NCBI GenBank assembly: GCA_035630195.1
Contig: DASQLD010000141.1
Location: 1 to 34,316, forward strand
Length of the DNA: 34,316 nt
From: DASQDN01 sp035630195
GTDB lineage: Bacteria > Acidobacteriota > Terriglobia > Bryobacterales > Bryobacteraceae
Direction of reading: 5' to 3'
Each line of letters starts with the position of its first letter. Within the stretch, counting starts at the first letter, position 1. Made by a program: the position numbers and the translations under genes. Of this stretch, positions 9,469 through 16,623 are shown piece after piece. The notes beneath the pieces are model-generated. The model was not told the DNA's origin and did no database searches. It worked only from the letters and a program-made list of their open reading frames with translations.

Positions 9469-11010
9469 CTAACAAACCAGCTTCAGGCTCATTTGTCCGA
9501 CTCTCGCCGGACCGGCGGCCGAGATAATACCGAAGCTCGGGTTGCCCAGAACATTACCTGGCTGACCGAAGTTCGTCCGGTTTAATACATTGAAGAACTC
9601 TGCGCGGAATTCGAGATTCAGCGATTCCATCAGCCGGAAAGACTTCTTCAAATTGGCGTCGACGTTCGCCAGCCCCGGCATGTAGACCGTTCGCGTTTCT
9701 TCGGTACCGAACGTATACTGCGGAGGCCGCACAAAGGCGCTCGTGTCAAACCAGCGCTGAATCGAACGCTCAGCTGAAGACAGGTTCGCGTCCCGCAACC
9801 GGTTCGGACGTTGCTCGGTTCCCGTATTCAAGCCGGCCACAGCATCCTGCAATGTCACAGCAAAGACGCCACCGGACTGGATCGTGACAATCGAGCTGAG
9901 TTGCCAACCGCCCAGGATCACATCGGTGATCCCGCGCCGGTTCAGAAATTTTCGTCCTGACCCGAACGGCAACTCGTACACACCACTCGTAACCCACACA
10001 TGCGAACGATGCGAGCCGGACAATCCGCGTTGCGAAAGGTTTGCAGCCGTTTGTGACACCGCGCCACCGGTCGGATTGCCGGCGACGGAGGAGAACGCCT
10101 GATCGATCGTCTTGGAGAACGTGTACGAACTCAGAATCGTCAGGCCATCACTGAACCGTCGCGTGTACTTCACAGTTCCGGAGTTATAGAAAGTCTTCGC
10201 GTCCGAACGGACTTGTGTCAGCACGCCGTACTCCGGCCGCAGACGTCGTGGCTGAATAGCGCCCGGACCCGGAGGAGCATCGTTGACATTGACCGCTCGA
10301 TCCCCACCCAGCGCGAAGTTCCCCGCATAGCCCACTTCGATCGCATCGTGGTCGGTAAGCTGCTGTGCGATGTGCAGCGATCGCAACTGGGAGTAGCCGG
10401 CCTTGAAATCCGGGGTGAACCCGCCATAGTTGGGCGGTGGAGGCGCGCCCGCAACGGCGCTTGGAAACGGATTGTCGAACGTAATCGGCGGAGCGCTCGG
10501 ATCAGCGAAATAATTCGTCAAAATGGCCCATGGCAGATTCCTCGCGATCCGTGTGAGTGCCAGGTTCATCGTGTAGTTGTAGTAGATCCCGTATCCACCG
10601 CGAATCACCGTACGATCCGTTCCGAAAGGACGCCAGGTGAATTCGAAACGAGGCGCGAAGTTATTCCAGTCCTGCGGATAGAACGGATCGCCGGCCTTCA
10701 TGGGAACCGGTTGGCCTGCGACGAAATCGAAGCCGGTCACCTCACCGCGCGCGTCGTGCACCGGCGTGCTGGACTCATAACGTAAGCCGACGTTCAAGGT
10801 CAGCTCCCGATGGACGCGCCAATCGTCCTGGATAAAGAAACCCGCGCGAACATTGCGCATCCGCACTGTGGTTGCGCGGCTGCCCAAAGCGGACTGCTGA
10901 GGCAAGCCAAGAAGAAAATCCGTAAAGCCAAAACCCGAGCCAACGGGATTATTATTCGCAGACGTGAAACTTCCTCGCACCGTCAGACCTTGTGTTCGAT
11001 CAGATCGCAC
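9469..11010 (-). CDS. Oar-type TonB-dependent outer-membrane transporter 1, C-terminal part
   Basis: About 505 residues of beta-barrel sequence: FTDFLLGLPQQ, FFIQDDWRVHRELTLNVGLRYE, WNNFAPRFEFTWRPF and RTVIRGGYGIYYN are standard Oar/TonB barrel landmarks. The end, LEFRAEFFNVLNRTNFGQPG then MSLKLVC, is the usual terminal strand region, although the last residues lack the common terminal aromatic. The frame has no start of its own. It continues the protein at 10983-12665 after a one-base slip between about 10,995 and 11,015. The joined length of about 1,065 residues is normal for acidobacterial Oar proteins. Presumed to import the glycan fragments processed by the downstream genes. Confidence 0.88.
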   Translation of the reverse strand: MRSDRTQGLTVRGSFTSANNNPVGSGFGFTDFLLGLPQQSALGSRATTVRMRNVRAGFFIQDDWRVHRELTLNVGLRYESSTPVHDARGEVTGFDFVAGQPVPMKAGDPFYPQDWNNFAPRFEFTWRPFGTDRTVIRGGYGIYYNYTMNLALTRIARNLPWAILTNYFADPSAPPITFDNPFPSAVAGAPPPPNYGGFTPDFKAGYSQLRSLHIAQQLTDHDAIEVGYAGNFALGGDRAVNVNDAPPGPGAIQPRRLRPEYGVLTQVRSDAKTFYNSGTVKYTRRFSDGLTILSSYTFSKTIDQAFSSVAGNPTGGAVSQTAANLSQRGLSGSHRSHVWVTSGVYELPFGSGRKFLNRRGITDVILGGWQLSSIVTIQSGGVFAVTLQDAVAGLNTGTEQRPNRLRDANLSSAERSIQRWFDTSAFVRPPQYTFGTEETRTVYMPGLANVDANLKKSFRLMESLNLEFRAEFFNVLNRTNFGQPGNVLGNPSFGIISAAGPARVGQMSLKLVC

Positions 11011-12665
11011 AACCGAACATCGCCGCTAAACTTTATGGTGTGCCGGCCTCGGTTGACAGTGAGGTTACTCAGCCATTGCCACACCTGGTCTGGCTGGATC
11101 AGCGGATTGTTCGTCATACCGCCGAAGCCTGCGAATCCGGCAATATTGAAGAACGGAAATCCATTCGTCTGCCCGGCCGCCGGTATCCCGAGGTCTCGCT
11201 CAATGCTGAAATCGGTATTTTCCCTGGGATCCGACTGGAAGATAAAGCTGCGGTTGAACGCCATACGCGATTCCTGAACAACCGTTGGACTCCAAACGCG
11301 CGTGTGTCCCAGAACGACGTTGTAGGCTTTGAGGCCAGTTGTCCGCACGAAACCCGGAAAGAATTCGGGATCAGGGCGCATCCGGTTGTCGTACGCCCCG
11401 CGAGCGAAAAGGAAATCCTTTCCCGTGAGTTTGTGATCGAGACGCTGAATCGTCGAATTGCTGTCGGTCATCACCCGAGCCAGAATCTCGTAGTTGAAAA
11501 CCTGACCGGGGTTGTTCTCGCGAGGATAGTACGGAAGAATATTCTGAGCCTGACCGACAATCCGGTTCGATGGAACTACGTTCCCCGGAAAAGGAATCCG
11601 AGTTGACGGATCAAGGATCGTTCCCGTAAACGGCGCTCCGGTATACGTCCGGCTGAAATCGCCACCGCGCTGCGCGTCGGAAGGCAATGTGTATCGGCCG
11701 AACTGCTCCTGACGAATTCGAATTCCTTCATAGTTCGAGAAGAAGAACGTTCGATCCCGGCCGTTGTAAAGCTTCAGGATATACACCGGACCACCTACAG
11801 TGCCGCCAAATTGATTCTGCCGAAGTTTCGGCTTGGATGTCGGGAAGAACCCGCGCGCATCCATTTTGTCGTTCCGCAAGAAATTGAACAGTGTCCCTTG
11901 CAGCGCGTTGGTTCCCGCTTTGGTGACGATGTTGACGTTGGCGCCGGCTTGAAATCCATACTCCGCCGGAAATGCTCCCGTCTGCATCTTGAATTCGTTG
12001 ATAGCGTCGATCGATGGGTTGAAGGAATTCCAGTTATAGAAACCGACGTTCATCGTGGCGCCATCGAGATTCCATTCATTGTCGGTATCCCGATTCCCGT
12101 GCGCCCAAATCGCAATGCCGCCGGCGAGGAAATTCTGTAATGTCGCGCCGCCCGGAATGCCGTCCTGCACGTTTGGCGTCAGCAGCGCAAGATTGTTGAA
12201 GTTTCTCCCGTTCAGCGGTAACTCGACCACGCGCTTGTTATCGATGACATCGCCGAAAACTGCGTCCTCGCTGCTGACAATCGGAACCTGCGCTGTGACA
12301 TTTACTGTCTCCACCACATTTCCGGTCTGCAGTGTGACATCCATGCGGGCCCGCTGCCCCACCTGCAGCACGATTCCTTGTGCCACCTCGGTTCGAAAAC
12401 CTTCGGCCGACACCGAGAGTTGATATTGACCTACCTGAAGGTTGGTCAGCACATAGTTGCCTTCGCTGTCGGTCGTGACCTCGCGCGTCTGATTCGTCGC
12501 GACCGCGCTGGCAACGACTTTGGCTCGACCCACCACGGCCCCACTCGAGTCGGTGACCGTGCCCACCAAACTGGCCGTCGTTGTCTGCGCGCGACTCGTG
12601 GCCGGCGCTAAAAACAGCAATGGAACTACCGCAAGAAGCAACGTTCTTATATGCCTTCGGGACAT
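10983..12665 (-). CDS. Oar-type TonB-dependent outer-membrane transporter 1, N-terminal part
   Basis: The ATG at 12665 has a strong AGGAAGG six bases upstream. Residues 1-26 are a signal peptide ending SRAQ. Residues 28-110 are a carboxypeptidase-regulatory-like Ig fold (ASLVGTVTDSSGAVVGRAKV, YVLTNLQVGQYQLSV). The plug follows, with VVELPLNGRNFNNLALLTPNV and NVNIVTKAGTNALQGTLFNF, and then the first barrel strands (FLRNDKMDARGFF, RQNQFGGTVGGPV). Family sequence reaches HTIKFSGDVR, after which the frame reads LCDLIEHKV and stops at 10983; the proper barrel continues in the -1 frame (DRTQGLTVRGSF). It is the first gene of the minus-strand operon and lies divergent to the GntR/LacI-type regulator gene. 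Confidence 0.88.
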   Translation of the reverse strand: MSRRHIRTLLLAVVPLLFLAPATSRAQTTTASLVGTVTDSSGAVVGRAKVVASAVATNQTREVTTDSEGNYVLTNLQVGQYQLSVSAEGFRTEVAQGIVLQVGQRARMDVTLQTGNVVETVNVTAQVPIVSSEDAVFGDVIDNKRVVELPLNGRNFNNLALLTPNVQDGIPGGATLQNFLAGGIAIWAHGNRDTDNEWNLDGATMNVGFYNWNSFNPSIDAINEFKMQTGAFPAEYGFQAGANVNIVTKAGTNALQGTLFNFLRNDKMDARGFFPTSKPKLRQNQFGGTVGGPVYILKLYNGRDRTFFFSNYEGIRIRQEQFGRYTLPSDAQRGGDFSRTYTGAPFTGTILDPSTRIPFPGNVVPSNRIVGQAQNILPYYPRENNPGQVFNYEILARVMTDSNSTIQRLDHKLTGKDFLFARGAYDNRMRPDPEFFPGFVRTTGLKAYNVVLGHTRVWSPTVVQESRMAFNRSFIFQSDPRENTDFSIERDLGIPAAGQTNGFPFFNIAGFAGFGGMTNNPLIQPDQVWQWLSNLTVNRGRHTIKFSGDVRLCDLIEHKV

Positions 12666-12688
12666 CTCGATCCTTCCTAAAGCTGAGC

Positions 12689-12726
12689 GGTATGCAGTGG
12701 TCGTATCCTAGCGGTAGACCGGTATG
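12689..12726. promoter_or_regulatory. Candidate operator repeats for the divergent regulator
   Basis: GGTATG occurs at 12689-12694 and 12721-12726, and its complement CATACC at 12826-12831. The right-hand copy is part of the palindrome ACCGGT (12718-12723), which sits between the -35 and -10 of the Oar promoter, where a bound repressor would block polymerase. The link to the neighbouring regulator is an inference from position and repetition; no known operator consensus was matched. Confidence 0.25.
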
Positions 12727-12734
12727 AATGTCAA
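12705..12734 (-). promoter_or_regulatory. Predicted sigma70-type promoter of the minus-strand operon
   Basis: Read on the minus strand, a perfect TTGACA (12729-12734) is followed after 18 bases by TAGGAT (12705-12710). Transcription would begin near 12,698, leaving a leader of about 32 bases before the Oar ATG with its AGGAAGG ribosome site. It is the best promoter-like match I noticed in the 145-base divergent spacer. Confidence 0.6.
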
Positions 12735-12782
12735 GGCAATTTAGGAGCCCAGTCGGTAACCTCAACAACGACAAACTTTCTC

Positions 12783-12812
12783 TTGACGCGGCGATACCTT
12801 CTCCGGTCAAAT
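12783..12812 (+). promoter_or_regulatory. Weak candidate promoter for the plus-strand regulator gene
   Basis: TTGACG (12783-12788) and TCAAAT (12807-12812) are 18 bases apart; the -10 matches consensus at four of six positions. If real, transcription starts near 12,819, so the regulator would begin at the second ATG (12841), not at 12811. Confidence 0.22.
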
Positions 12813-13950
12813 GAGTAGACCACTCCATACCACGGATGCTATGGTGATTCTTCAGACCCGCACAGCGCAGGCACTGCCGGTTCAGCTTCGAACGGTTCTT
12901 CGTCAAGAGATCGACAACGGCGTCTATGGCGAATCCGGCAAGCTGCCGTCCGAGCGCGCGCTTGCCGAACGGTTCGGCGTTTCCCGCACCTCGATCCGCG
13001 AATCCTTAGACGGCTTGGTGAAAGACGGCCTCCTGATGAGAGTCGTCGGCAAGGGGACTTTCGTCGCCTCTGCCGCGCAAGCATTCGACACCGCCCAAAC
13101 GCAATCGCGCGCAAGCGTCGCGTTCTTGATCGGAGAGAACATTTTTCACTTCGTTCAACCCGGCTACAGCCGCGTCCTCCTGGGAGCAGAGCAGATGTGC
13201 CGCCAACTCGGACACTCGCTCGTCTTTCATTCCGTCGGCGAGGATGAGAATTTTGAGCAGCATTGGGAGCGGAACAAAGCTATGGACGTCGGCGGATATC
13301 TTGTCGCCGGCGGTCTCAGAAAGAAGACTCTCGACCTGCTGCTGAACCGGGAAATCCCGGTGGTTCTCACCGACCTCATCGTCCAGGACGAAAACGCAAC
13401 GGCAGTCGGCCCGGATTACGGCTCAGGCACCCGTCAGGCCCTGGAGCATCTGGCCGGTCTCGGTCACAGGCAGATCGGATTCATCGGCTTCCCGAACTCG
13501 GAAAAATATCGAGCCTATTGGCAGACCCTGGACGCCTTGGATCTGCGCTATCGTCCTCAGTTCGTGCACTTCCTGCACTTGCCCGACGTTCCCCCGGGGA
13601 TACTCGCGGGGTTTCAGGCGATGCAGGCGATAATCCAATCGGGAAATGTTCCGACTGCGCTGGTTGTAACCAACGATTTAGTTGCCGTAGGGGTTATGGA
13701 AAGCTTGAAGCTGGCCAGGATTGCTGTCCCTGAATCCGTAAGTGTAGTAGGCTACGACGACCTCGGTACCGGGATGGCGCCGCCGCTCACGACCATCCGG
13801 TCTTTTCCGGAAGAGGTTGGACGAGTCGCTGCCCGGACTTTACTGGCGAACATTGCCGGGGACACAACCGAGCAGCGCATCGCGATTCCCACCGAATTGG
13901 TGGTACGCGGAACCACAGCGGGCCCGGAACGAAAGGAAGGAATTGTTTGA
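12811..13950 (+). CDS. GntR-headed LacI-type transcriptional regulator (AraR-like architecture)
   Basis: 379 residues from the ATG at 12811, or 369 from the ATG at 12841; neither has a strong ribosome site, and a possible promoter overlapping 12811 favours the second. Residues about 15-85 form a GntR winged helix-turn-helix (KLPSERALAERFGVSRTSIR, GLLMRVVGKGTFVAS). The remainder is a LacI/GalR sugar-binding body: LARDIPVVL-like strand (REIPVVLTDLI), AGLGHRQIGFIGF, VVTNDLVAVGVMESL and VSVVGYDDLGTGMAPPLTTI. This combination is that of AraR-type repressors, which release DNA on binding a sugar. Placed head-to-head with the Oar operon and coupled to the aminotransferase gene by a TTGA overlap, it is the obvious local regulator of both arms. 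Confidence 0.92.
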   Translation: MSRPLHTTDAMVILQTRTAQALPVQLRTVLRQEIDNGVYGESGKLPSERALAERFGVSRTSIRESLDGLVKDGLLMRVVGKGTFVASAAQAFDTAQTQSRASVAFLIGENIFHFVQPGYSRVLLGAEQMCRQLGHSLVFHSVGEDENFEQHWERNKAMDVGGYLVAGGLRKKTLDLLLNREIPVVLTDLIVQDENATAVGPDYGSGTRQALEHLAGLGHRQIGFIGFPNSEKYRAYWQTLDALDLRYRPQFVHFLHLPDVPPGILAGFQAMQAIIQSGNVPTALVVTNDLVAVGVMESLKLARIAVPESVSVVGYDDLGTGMAPPLTTIRSFPEEVGRVAARTLLANIAGDTTEQRIAIPTELVVRGTTAGPERKEGIV

Positions 13951-15257
13951 TCAGCAATTGGGATAAATCAGTCGAGATGTTGGAGCGTTCGCGCCGCTCC
14001 CTCGCAGGCGGCGTCAGCAGCCCCTTTCGCGCCAAGGCCCCCGTGCCGCTCTTCTTCGAGTACGGCCACGGTTCCCATCTCACCGATGTCGATGGGAACG
14101 AATACATCGACTACCAGCTTGCCTGGGGGCCGATGATTCTCGGCTATAGCCATCCCGGGATGGTGGATCGGCTCCGGCGGCAAGTCGAGAAGCCCCTCAG
14201 CTACGGAGCCCAGCACGAACTCGAATTCACCGTTGCCGAGAAGATTCAGGCGATGGTCCCCTGCGCCGAGCGCGTCGCCTTTACTTCGAGCGGCAGCGAA
14301 GCCGTACAGCTTGTCCATCGATTGGCCCGCGCCTACACGACTCGTCCTCTAATTCTGAAGTTCGAAGGCCACTATCACGGCTGGATGGACTCGGCGCTGC
14401 TCAGCTACAAGCCGCAGCAGGCCGATGTAGGATCGCTCGAGAAGCCGAAGACGGTACGCGGCTCCCGAGGGCAAGTGCCGAACTCGGAAGAAAACACCGT
14501 CGTCGCTCCCTGGAACCGGCTGGAGATTCTGGAGCAGATCCTCGACGCCCATCCCGGACAGATCGCCGCCATCATGATGGAAGCGGTCTTATGTAACAGC
14601 GGATGCCTGATGCCGCTGCCGGGCTATCTGCAGAGCGTCCGGGAACTGGCGACGAAACATGGCTGCCTGTTGATCTTCGATGAAGTAATCACCGGCTTCC
14701 GCATAAACCCTGGAGGAGCGCAAGCCCACTTCAACGTCACACCCGATCTGGCGACGTTCGGCAAAGCGGTGGGCGGCGGTGTTCCGCTGAGTGTGGTCGC
14801 TGGACAGGCCGACGTCATGGAGCAGATGTACACTTCGGGTGTCGTTTTCGGCGGTACGTTCAATGGAAACCCGCTTTCGCTCGCCGCCGCCGATTTCTGC
14901 CTCGACGAACTGTCCCGGAATGGAGGCGAAGCGCTCTGCAAGGCGAATCGGATTGGGGAACGACTCAAGTCCGAGCTGCCGCGCCTCGCGCACGCTGCGG
15001 GATTATCGCTGAAAACCACGGGCTTCGGTACGGTGTTCGCATTGCACTTTACAAAACATACGCAATTTATCGATTACCGCGATACCTTCCCGGATGATCG
15101 CGAACTGCTGAGCAGGTTTCTTCGCGCGGCGCTGTGCGAAGGCGTGATTGTTGTGCCGGATGGGCGGTTTTACGTCTCGACGGCGCATACCGAACAGGAT
15201 GCCGACCAGACCTTGGAACGGCTAAGCCACGCTCTCCAAAACTGTGCCGGCGCCTGA
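13947..15257 (+). CDS. PLP-dependent class III aminotransferase, glutamate-1-semialdehyde aminomutase-like
   Basis: 436 residues. The start is a TTG at 13947 overlapping the regulator stop (TTGA), supported by GGAAGG six bases upstream. SLAGGVSSPFR, DVDGNEYIDYQLAWGPMILGYSHP, the phosphate-site AFTSSGSEAV and GHYHGWMD follow the HemL fold. IFDEVITGFR places the pyridine-binding Asp at 245, and FGKAVGGGVPLSVVAG places the Schiff-base Lys at 273. All core PLP residues are present. It is not necessarily HemL: catabolic relatives of this branch act on amino sugars, beta-amino acids or other amines, and a position in a sugar operon beside a sugar-responsive regulator favours a catabolic aminotransferase or mutase. 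The exact substrate cannot be told. Confidence 0.88.
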   Translation: MISNWDKSVEMLERSRRSLAGGVSSPFRAKAPVPLFFEYGHGSHLTDVDGNEYIDYQLAWGPMILGYSHPGMVDRLRRQVEKPLSYGAQHELEFTVAEKIQAMVPCAERVAFTSSGSEAVQLVHRLARAYTTRPLILKFEGHYHGWMDSALLSYKPQQADVGSLEKPKTVRGSRGQVPNSEENTVVAPWNRLEILEQILDAHPGQIAAIMMEAVLCNSGCLMPLPGYLQSVRELATKHGCLLIFDEVITGFRINPGGAQAHFNVTPDLATFGKAVGGGVPLSVVAGQADVMEQMYTSGVVFGGTFNGNPLSLAAADFCLDELSRNGGEALCKANRIGERLKSELPRLAHAAGLSLKTTGFGTVFALHFTKHTQFIDYRDTFPDDRELLSRFLRAALCEGVIVVPDGRFYVSTAHTEQDADQTLERLSHALQNCAGA

Positions 15258-15269
15258 GAGCTTGTTCCC

Positions 15270-16589
15270 GTGACACGCCGAGACACGCTTCGCGCCGCGC
15301 TTGTCGCGACATTCCCCGCCGCTCAAACGGTGCACGCGCAGCGCGTCCGCGGACTCGCGCCGGTCCGGATAACCAACGTGAAGGTAATCCTCACGTGCCC
15401 TCCGTTCCCCGGGTTCAATCTCAAGGCGTACACGCGCCTCGTCGTCACCAAGGTCGAAACTTCCGAGCCCGGCCTCTACGGCGTCGGCTGCGCTACCTAC
15501 ACCTTTCGACCCGAAGCGGTGGCCGTAGCGATCGAACAGTACATCAAGCCATTTGTTATCGGCAAAAATCCCGAGATGGTCGAGGATCTTTGGGCCGGGA
15601 TGAACGCCACTTCTCTTTGGCGTAGCGGTCCCGTGCTTCACAACGCGATCAGCGGAATTGATATGGCTCTTTGGGACATCAAGAGCAAGCGCGCGGCCAT
15701 GCCCCTTTATCAATTCCTTGGCGGCAAAATGCGCTCTGCCGCGCAATGCTACGCGCATACCGGCGGTCGCGACGGCAAAGAATGCGCCGAGAACGTGCAG
15801 CGCCTCTCTGCGGAAGGCTTCCGGCATATCCGTATCGAATTGACCGACACGACAGTAGCCGCCAACGAGAATACTCTCACCGATGCCACTCGCGGCATGC
15901 CGACCGAGCTGATGCAGAACGGAGCGCGCTATGTCCAGGGCACGCCGAAGTTATTTGCCGAAGTCCGCAAGATCTGCGGCGATGAAGTCGAGTTGCTACA
16001 CGACATCCACGGCGAGTTGCACCCGGCCGAGTGCATCGACATGATCAAACGCATCGAGCCCTACAGGCCATACTTCATCGAGGATCCGTTCTACCCCGAA
16101 GAGATCGGCTTTATGCCCCGTCTGCGCCAGGCCACAACGGTCCCTATCGCCCTCGGGGAGAAGTTCGTCAACAAGCACGAGTTTGTAGGACTCGTCAAGG
16201 ATCGGCTCATCGACTTCATCCGTGTTCACCAGTCCTACATCGGCGGGATCACCGCGGCGCGCCGTCTGGCGATCTTGTGCGAGTGGCACGGCGTCCGTAC
16301 GGCTTGGCACGCGCCTCGTGACACTTCTCCCATCGGACATGCGGCGAATCTCCATCTCGATCTTGCCGTTCCGAATTTCGGCGTCCAGGAACGCATCGTA
16401 TTTGGAGACGCGGTAGAAGAGGTATTCCCGGGATGCCCGCAGATCCGTAAAGGCATGATGTACGCGAACGATTCTCCCGGTCTCGGAATCGACATCGACG
16501 AAAAACTTGCCGCGAAATATCCGCATCCCAACGATCCCGGGAACTTCGGTCCCAAGCGAAGACGAGAAGGCGGCATCGTAGAAAACTAA
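15270..16589 (+). CDS. Enolase-superfamily sugar-acid dehydratase, D-mannonate dehydratase/RspA-like (paralogue 1), exported
   Basis: 439 residues from the GTG at 15270, with GAGAG nine bases upstream. The N-terminus has a Tat-like leader (T-R-R-D-T-L-R-A-A, then a hydrophobic run to VHAQ), unusual for this normally cytosolic family. The capping domain has ETSEPGLYGVGCATY. In the barrel, H-D-I-H supplies metal ligand Asp245 and acid His247, FIEDP gives Glu271 and ALGEKF gives Glu297. WHAPRDTSPIGHAANLHLDL is the ManD/RspA signature, with His347. All three acidic metal ligands are present. The expected chemistry is Mg-dependent dehydration of an aldonic acid to a 2-keto-3-deoxy acid. A tandem paralogue follows at 16624. 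Confidence 0.9.
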   Translation: MTRRDTLRAALVATFPAAQTVHAQRVRGLAPVRITNVKVILTCPPFPGFNLKAYTRLVVTKVETSEPGLYGVGCATYTFRPEAVAVAIEQYIKPFVIGKNPEMVEDLWAGMNATSLWRSGPVLHNAISGIDMALWDIKSKRAAMPLYQFLGGKMRSAAQCYAHTGGRDGKECAENVQRLSAEGFRHIRIELTDTTVAANENTLTDATRGMPTELMQNGARYVQGTPKLFAEVRKICGDEVELLHDIHGELHPAECIDMIKRIEPYRPYFIEDPFYPEEIGFMPRLRQATTVPIALGEKFVNKHEFVGLVKDRLIDFIRVHQSYIGGITAARRLAILCEWHGVRTAWHAPRDTSPIGHAANLHLDLAVPNFGVQERIVFGDAVEEVFPGCPQIRKGMMYANDSPGLGIDIDEKLAAKYPHPNDPGNFGPKRRREGGIVEN

Positions 16590-16620
16590 AATGGCAGAAA
16601 ACTAAATGGCGGAGAACTAG
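16578..16620 (+). repeat. Tandem 15-base repeat encoding two four-codon mini-ORFs
   Basis: ATGGCAGAAAACTAA (16591-16605) is followed directly by ATGGCGGAGAACTAG (16606-16620). Both encode M-A-E-N-stop, and both copy the final GTAGAAAACTAA of the preceding gene. They are in frame with the next gene, whose ATG lies three bases on. The second copy also carries the GGAG (16611-16614) that serves as ribosome site for that gene. Confidence 0.8.
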
Positions 16621-16623
16621 AAC

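Noticed and set aside
13947..15257. Naming the aminotransferase hemL
   Set aside because: All PLP residues fit, but the position in a sugar-responsive operon and the many catabolic relatives of this branch make tetrapyrrole synthesis unlikely.
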